From Phoronis australis (Eukaryota; Phoronida; Phoronidae), in the NCBI GenBank assembly GCA_002633005.1, contig NMRA01000317.1, positions 363,366 through 427,365 of the forward strand: a stretch of DNA of 64,000 nucleotides, given 5' to 3'. The first letter of the stretch is position 1. The number at the start of each line of letters is the position of its first letter. The position numbers and the translations under genes were made by a program. The notes under the pieces are model-generated. The model worked only from the letters and a program-made list of their open reading frames with translations. It did no database searches and was not told where the DNA came from. Shown here piece by piece: positions 42,201-48,200 of the stretch.

Positions 42201-45200
42201 AAATCGCAGGCAAGAAGCGTCAGTGATCATGTGATAATGCTATACAGGTCACTCCCGCGTTTTGTGTTATATGGGCCTCAGGGGAGCAATGATGGTCTCC
42301 CTCGGTCGATACGGCCTGATATCACCCTCAGGATTGTCCCTTACTCGAAGTGTTGACTCACGCGCACTGCTCACTTAATTATACAGTGACATGGAGTTTA
42401 GTGATCAGGGGCCTTTTTCCTTCAGAATCACGAAAAATCAATTAAGACTCAATTTTCCGTGTTCCAAATTTCACAGGCTTCCCAATCTGCAGAATAATTA
42501 CCGTAGTACATCTCTTAACTTCACTTAGTATCCTACCTGTAGCACTGAACACGATGCCCGCTGGTCGGTCCTTCACCAACAAATCCAGAGGGGTCAAACC
42601 TTCATGGTCAGGAGGATGTAAGCTGGCTCCATTCTGAAAATGACATTTGTCCAGACAGTGTCCAGCGAATCGGAGTTATACAAATTTCCGTCAATTCAAT
42701 AAAGTCCTGAAATGCAGATTCAGGTTCAAGAGTAATTGATAGCGGATTTGAAGAAAACGCGCAAATATGAATTGCACACTTATTTATGTCTGGTGAATTA
42801 CTTTAGGCCCTTTCCCATACAGTTAACTTTGGTTCTACCGAAGCTTTGATGTTAACTGTGGTAACCGTTAAGCATCAGTGATCCCATCAGCTTCAGAGTT
42901 ATATTTCAGTGAAGTTATCACAAGGCGGCGCTAATATGACCCTTGGTCACATGGCATTTGCTGTTTTTGACAGTGCTTGCCATAAAAAATGGCAACGAAC
43001 TCTCCCTCTCCCAGATGGAAACTAGAACAACAATTTCACAAGGCAGCCAACGGTTGCCACGTTGGGACGATGACAATGTATTAGAAAATGACATAGTAAA
43101 AAAGTTGACTCTTGAACAGGCTAACAGCCAATCCAAACAATGGCGGTATGGCATGATGGGAATTTGTTTTGCGAACACTGCACGTTCAGTGATTTTTTTA
43201 ATGTAAAGAATACAACAGATACATAGATATATTGAAGAGAATGCTTATACCGCAATTATTATTAGAACAAAATATTAACAAATAGTAACCAGTCACTGCC
43301 CACTGTCGGCAAATGCAGGCAGCGACCCCTGCCGATAACTCCGATGTCATCGAAGTTAAGTGTTCCCATTGTAGCGAAGCGTCAACATTTCGCTGTTAAA
43401 TCCACCTCTTTACTTTGGGGTTAACTTACTTCAATTCAAGACTGGAGTTAAGTGTTCCCATTGACCTAAGCTTTGGCAACACTGAAACTTCAAAGGTAGT
43501 GGGAAAGGCCTTTTAGTCTGGAGGAAATTAGTTTACACTTCAGATTACTAGGAAGGTGAAAACTATTAGGGCACAGAAAAATTCAAAATCTACCCCATCT
43601 GGTCAAGTGGTCATTACCAAATCAATTTTATTCTGTAACAAATGCCATCCGCACATCATACACAAAACAACATTTAAAATATTTAGGTGAATAACAAGTT
43701 CTCAGAAAGTTGAAAGATTGAGAAAACACATTTGCAAAGGTTAACAAGTTGTTCTGCATCACATGATGACAACAGCTTAATGGATTAAAACACGGAAGGG
43801 TGCTTGCAGTATTAATGTCAATATACTTCTCTAAGTTCAGTGAATGTATTACAATTAAAAAGAAAATGGTATTCCCCCTAAACAACACAAGGACAGATAG
43901 AGACACACTGTGTCTGGTCAGTCAATAAAGTGTCTACCTACTTAGATTATAAGTTTGTGATTAGAACAGTGTGCATGGACATACTCCGTGCAAGGGTTTT
44001 TCTGCGGTTGAAGAAATTTTCTAAATCAAATTCAGTCTTGACTTGTTTACAAAAATACAGTTTAGAAGTATGTGCCATACATTACTGCCATCCTCGTCAA
44101 TAAGAATTTATTATGCAGTGTGTAAAAATAAATGTATTTTCACATACGACAGATTAATTCGACCAGCCTTTGCAATTTTCTTTTTTAAAATCAAATCAAT
44201 TTTATAATACCCACATAACGCATTAGACTTTTATATAAATTAGCTACAGACTGTGCAGGACCTTATAGAGACTTTTATATAAATTAGCTACAGACTGTGC
44301 AGGACCTTATAGAGACTTTTATATAAATTAGCTACAGACTGTGCAGGACCTTATAGAGACTTTTATATAAATTAGCTACAGACTATGCAGGACCTTATAG
44401 AGACTTTTATATAAATTAGCTACAGACTATGCAGGACCTTATAGAGACTTTTATATAAATTAGCTACAGACTGTGCAGGACCTTATAGACAAAATGTGTA
44501 TATAACAAAATATCAAAACTATAGCAGCGCTCCACGCGTAGATAAATGCCAAGTCGTATTTAGCGACCCGGCAAAAATTCTAGGTCGACAAACGAAATCT
44601 GAGGTCAGCAAAATTGAAAACGAAATCTGAGGTCAGCAAAATTGAAAACGAAATCTGAGGTCGGCAAAATTGAAAACGAAATCTGAGGTCGGCAAAATTG
44701 AAAACGAAATCTGAGGTCAGCAAAATTGAAAACGAAATCTGAGGTCAGCAAAATTGAAAACGAAATCTGAGGTCAGCAAAATTGAAAACGAAATCTGAGG
44801 TCAGCAAAATTGAAAACGAAATCATCGGCGCGGACTACTGAGGTTCCCACGACACAGTATTTTTTAATCTCTTTGTCACATAAATTTCACCCATTCAAGG
44901 CCCGGACAGCTAATTAATTTGTTCATCTTGCACCACGGAACACAGGTGTCCGCACAGGCCAGGTGGTAGCTTATAGGAATGCTTCTGGCTGAGTGGGATT
45001 TATTCCTTTTACTTTGAACTCACTAATGCTTATATTATACTATTTGGCACCACGGCAAGTTTTGTTTCTGAAGTTATGTCGCCACTAAATGGTATTCTGT
45101 CATTGTTTGCCGCCAGCTGCCCGTCCATGACGGAAGTCGCAGGAGACCACCAGTATCTTAGCTTCTGTCTAAATTTATTTTCAATATTTTCGCAAGTTCA

Positions 45201-48200
45201 ATCATCAGAATATTCTAACTGTATAGCAATTTTATTACTTTGTTGGTGTTTATACTGTTTGTTAACCCAGTAAAACACACTTAGCCTACTCCAACGGTGG
45301 CAGGCCTTGTCATTCAATCGTTGGTACAGGACTGTGACTAGTTTCTGAAACTATCTTTGTATGTATACAGCATTCATGATTTAAACCATTTATTCCGATA
45401 AAACAGTCGCGACGCCAGCCATCTACTTTGGCCAGTGCTGGTCTCTGTCTGCACTGGGTCAACGGCTGCAGGTCCAAGTCTGGCAAAATAATTTCTGTCA
45501 TTTTTTGCCTCATTTTGTCAACACTTTCGATACAAATTGTCTCTATTTTGTTTTTGTTAAGATCCACTGTCAATTATTTTATCCCAGTTTGCAGGCTGGT
45601 AACAGACACTGCTCCAGTAGTGCAACCGGCGTTCTTAAGCCTGGGCTCCTGAATGAATAACATTTCTGGTTTTGCAGTTATTTCAAAATGGAGTCAGAAT
45701 CATTAGTGGCATGTTTATTTAAACTTTCTTCCACTAAGGATTGTGCATTGGGATAGGTACTACTTGGTTCCTTATAACTTCTAACCAGTTAATAAGGGTT
45801 AAATACATGTGCTATTAGGACTTAAAGTAAATGTCTAGTCAATCAGCTAATAGTATCAGTCAATGTCAACATTACATAACTAACTCCCTCCTCTATGAAG
45901 TGTAACACAACAAAGAGTGCATTAAGTTCATTGTCTATGGCAACAATATTCCACCAGATCATGCTAAAAAGTAAAATTTCACTGTTTAGGATGCAACAGT
46001 GGCCGCATCTTTTTTCATGGAAGACACGTAGCACCAAATTGATGGTTTTCCATGTTCCAGTTCTGCACCATAACTATCATCAGACAATGTTTTGAGAAGC
46101 TGTGGGCATTCACAACAATGACTGAAGCCCTTGACAAATGGAAGAAGGCAATTTTGGCAATTATTTTTGTCCACAATTGGTGATATTTAATCGTACAGTG
46201 AAAGTCATTAATTGTATAATAACCATACACAAAATCAATACCTTCATATTTCAGATTTTCGAGGACTTTTCGCGGGTTTGTGTGAAAGTTGCACGAACTT
46301 TTCAAAACCATTTTTTAAAATATAACAGTGATTTTTCAAGACCTTGGTTGAAACTCGAGGACTTTTCAAGGTCAGTGCGAACCGTGAACAATGGCTGCTA
46401 AGGGAGCCATCTCGCTTGATGTATTATACATGTTTTGTATATCAACAAATAAAATAGTGTTTGACATTATGTGAAAACATACAAGACAAAAAATATTGAT
46501 GACAACACCCACATATTAACACCTGCAAAATGTCACGTCAGGTTTCTTCGGTAAAACGTTAAGGACACAATATGGCAAAGAGGTAGACTTTCATTTTGCC
46601 AAACGTCAACATAGAATGATTATTAAGAAAATCTTCCAACGTTGTTAGTGACGTTCATACGACAGCAGCTGTCACTAAGCAGCATAATACCAGCACTCGC
46701 AGCTATGTAGTAATTGAAAAATAAATTGAAAAACGGTAATTTTACCAATTATTTTTGTCCCAATTCAACAGCTTTTATTGTAATACATTGAAAAAATTCT
46801 GTGAATACAGATTCAATTTATTTAAATCAAATTATGCATTGGAAATGCAATTATACTAACATTAATGATTGACTATCTAGTGTCCATTCCACATTGTAGT
46901 TTGACCTTCGACCCCTATCATTAATAACAACCATCACTGACCTGCAGCAAGGCCACACCTGTGGCCAGCTGGCCATAGAAGAGGGCACGGTGCAGTGGAG
47001 TCCAGCCAGACTCGCTGTCCTGCGGGTTTACCGCACAACCCTCAGACAATAACCATTCCACAACTTCAAGCTTGCCACAAGAGGCCGCCACGTGAAGCAG
47101 AGTTCTGCCCTGCATACAAAGAAAGAAAATCTCTTCAATGGAGAATCTCAACAAACGCAGTAAGGCCACAATCCCCATAATTACTTCACAAGCGCAAAAC
47201 AAATATGGCCGAAATCCCCTGCAGGCATACAACAACAGATTATTTTCAGTGTGTTCCCAAAGATATTTCACTGATACTGTAACCAGCTATTGGACCCAGT
47301 TAGAAAAAGCACAACAGCATATCCACAATACCAAGCCCCAGAAGAACACAATCATTGATGAATTAACCAGCTATTGGACCCAGTTAGAAAAAGCACAACA
47401 GCATATCCACAATACCAAGCCCCAGAAGAACACAATCATGGATGAATTAACCCATTCACATAAACCGAGCTTCATTCATATGTTAGACCTACTTGATTAG
47501 ACAACGTAAATTTTTTTAGCGATCGGGTTCATGGGTATAAGAATACATGACTCTTGCCGGCAGTGTTAGGGTGAGGTCAAACCGGGGATCATGTTTTTAT
47601 AATCCATATGCGCTATTGCAACACTTGTGCACTTAAATCACACAGATCCTAGTAAAGGAAATATTTGCAAAATGCAAGGAAGGTGAATCTATTTCACATT
47701 CAGTTCAGCTAATTGTTTATTTTGAGGTATATTCCCGGACGTATATTCAGAATTTGTTAAATGCATGACACTTTTCATTGTTCACAGTCTGTATTCCATT
47801 GCGTTCATACTTTCGGAACAAAACTCTACTCTCAACTGAACATAGATACAGTAACTGACCTAGCAACATAAATAAAAGACACACGATATTTCACTTGAGA
47901 ATGAAACAAGTATGTTTCGAAATATCGTGTGTCTTTTAATTATATCGCTAGGTCAGTTACTGTATCTATGTTCAGTTGAGAGTAGAGTTTTGTTCCGAAA
48001 GTATGAACGCAACGGAATAAAGACTGTGAACAATGAAAAGTGTCGTGCATTTAACAAATTCTGTATAACCGAAAACTTGCTCCCGAAGTACAGTCGGAGG
48101 TATATTCCTGCAGGTATTTTAAGCCAGCTTCCTTGTTCGCTCTGCGAAAATCGTTATCTGCACTGTGCGTGTCCTCAGCTCTTTGATAAACTGTCTTCCG

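Larger units (their letters stand above)
42634..46941 (-). other. IBTK: IBTK intron 2
   Basis: 4,308 nt, donor GTCAGT, acceptor TTTCAG. Contains a possible inverted-repeat element and two adjacent minisatellites. Open frames at 45.0-45.7 kb on both strands are unrecognised. A weak DR1-like TGACCTTCGACCC lies at about 46902. Confidence 0.8.

Noticed and set aside
44227-44823. CRISPR array
   Set aside because: Units are contiguous tandem repeats without unique spacers, in an animal genome.
47138-47500. 120-codon plus-strand frame with a 28-residue repeat
   Set aside because: The repeat is a DNA-level 84-bp duplication and the frame runs over the IBTK exon 2 acceptor antisense. No homology.
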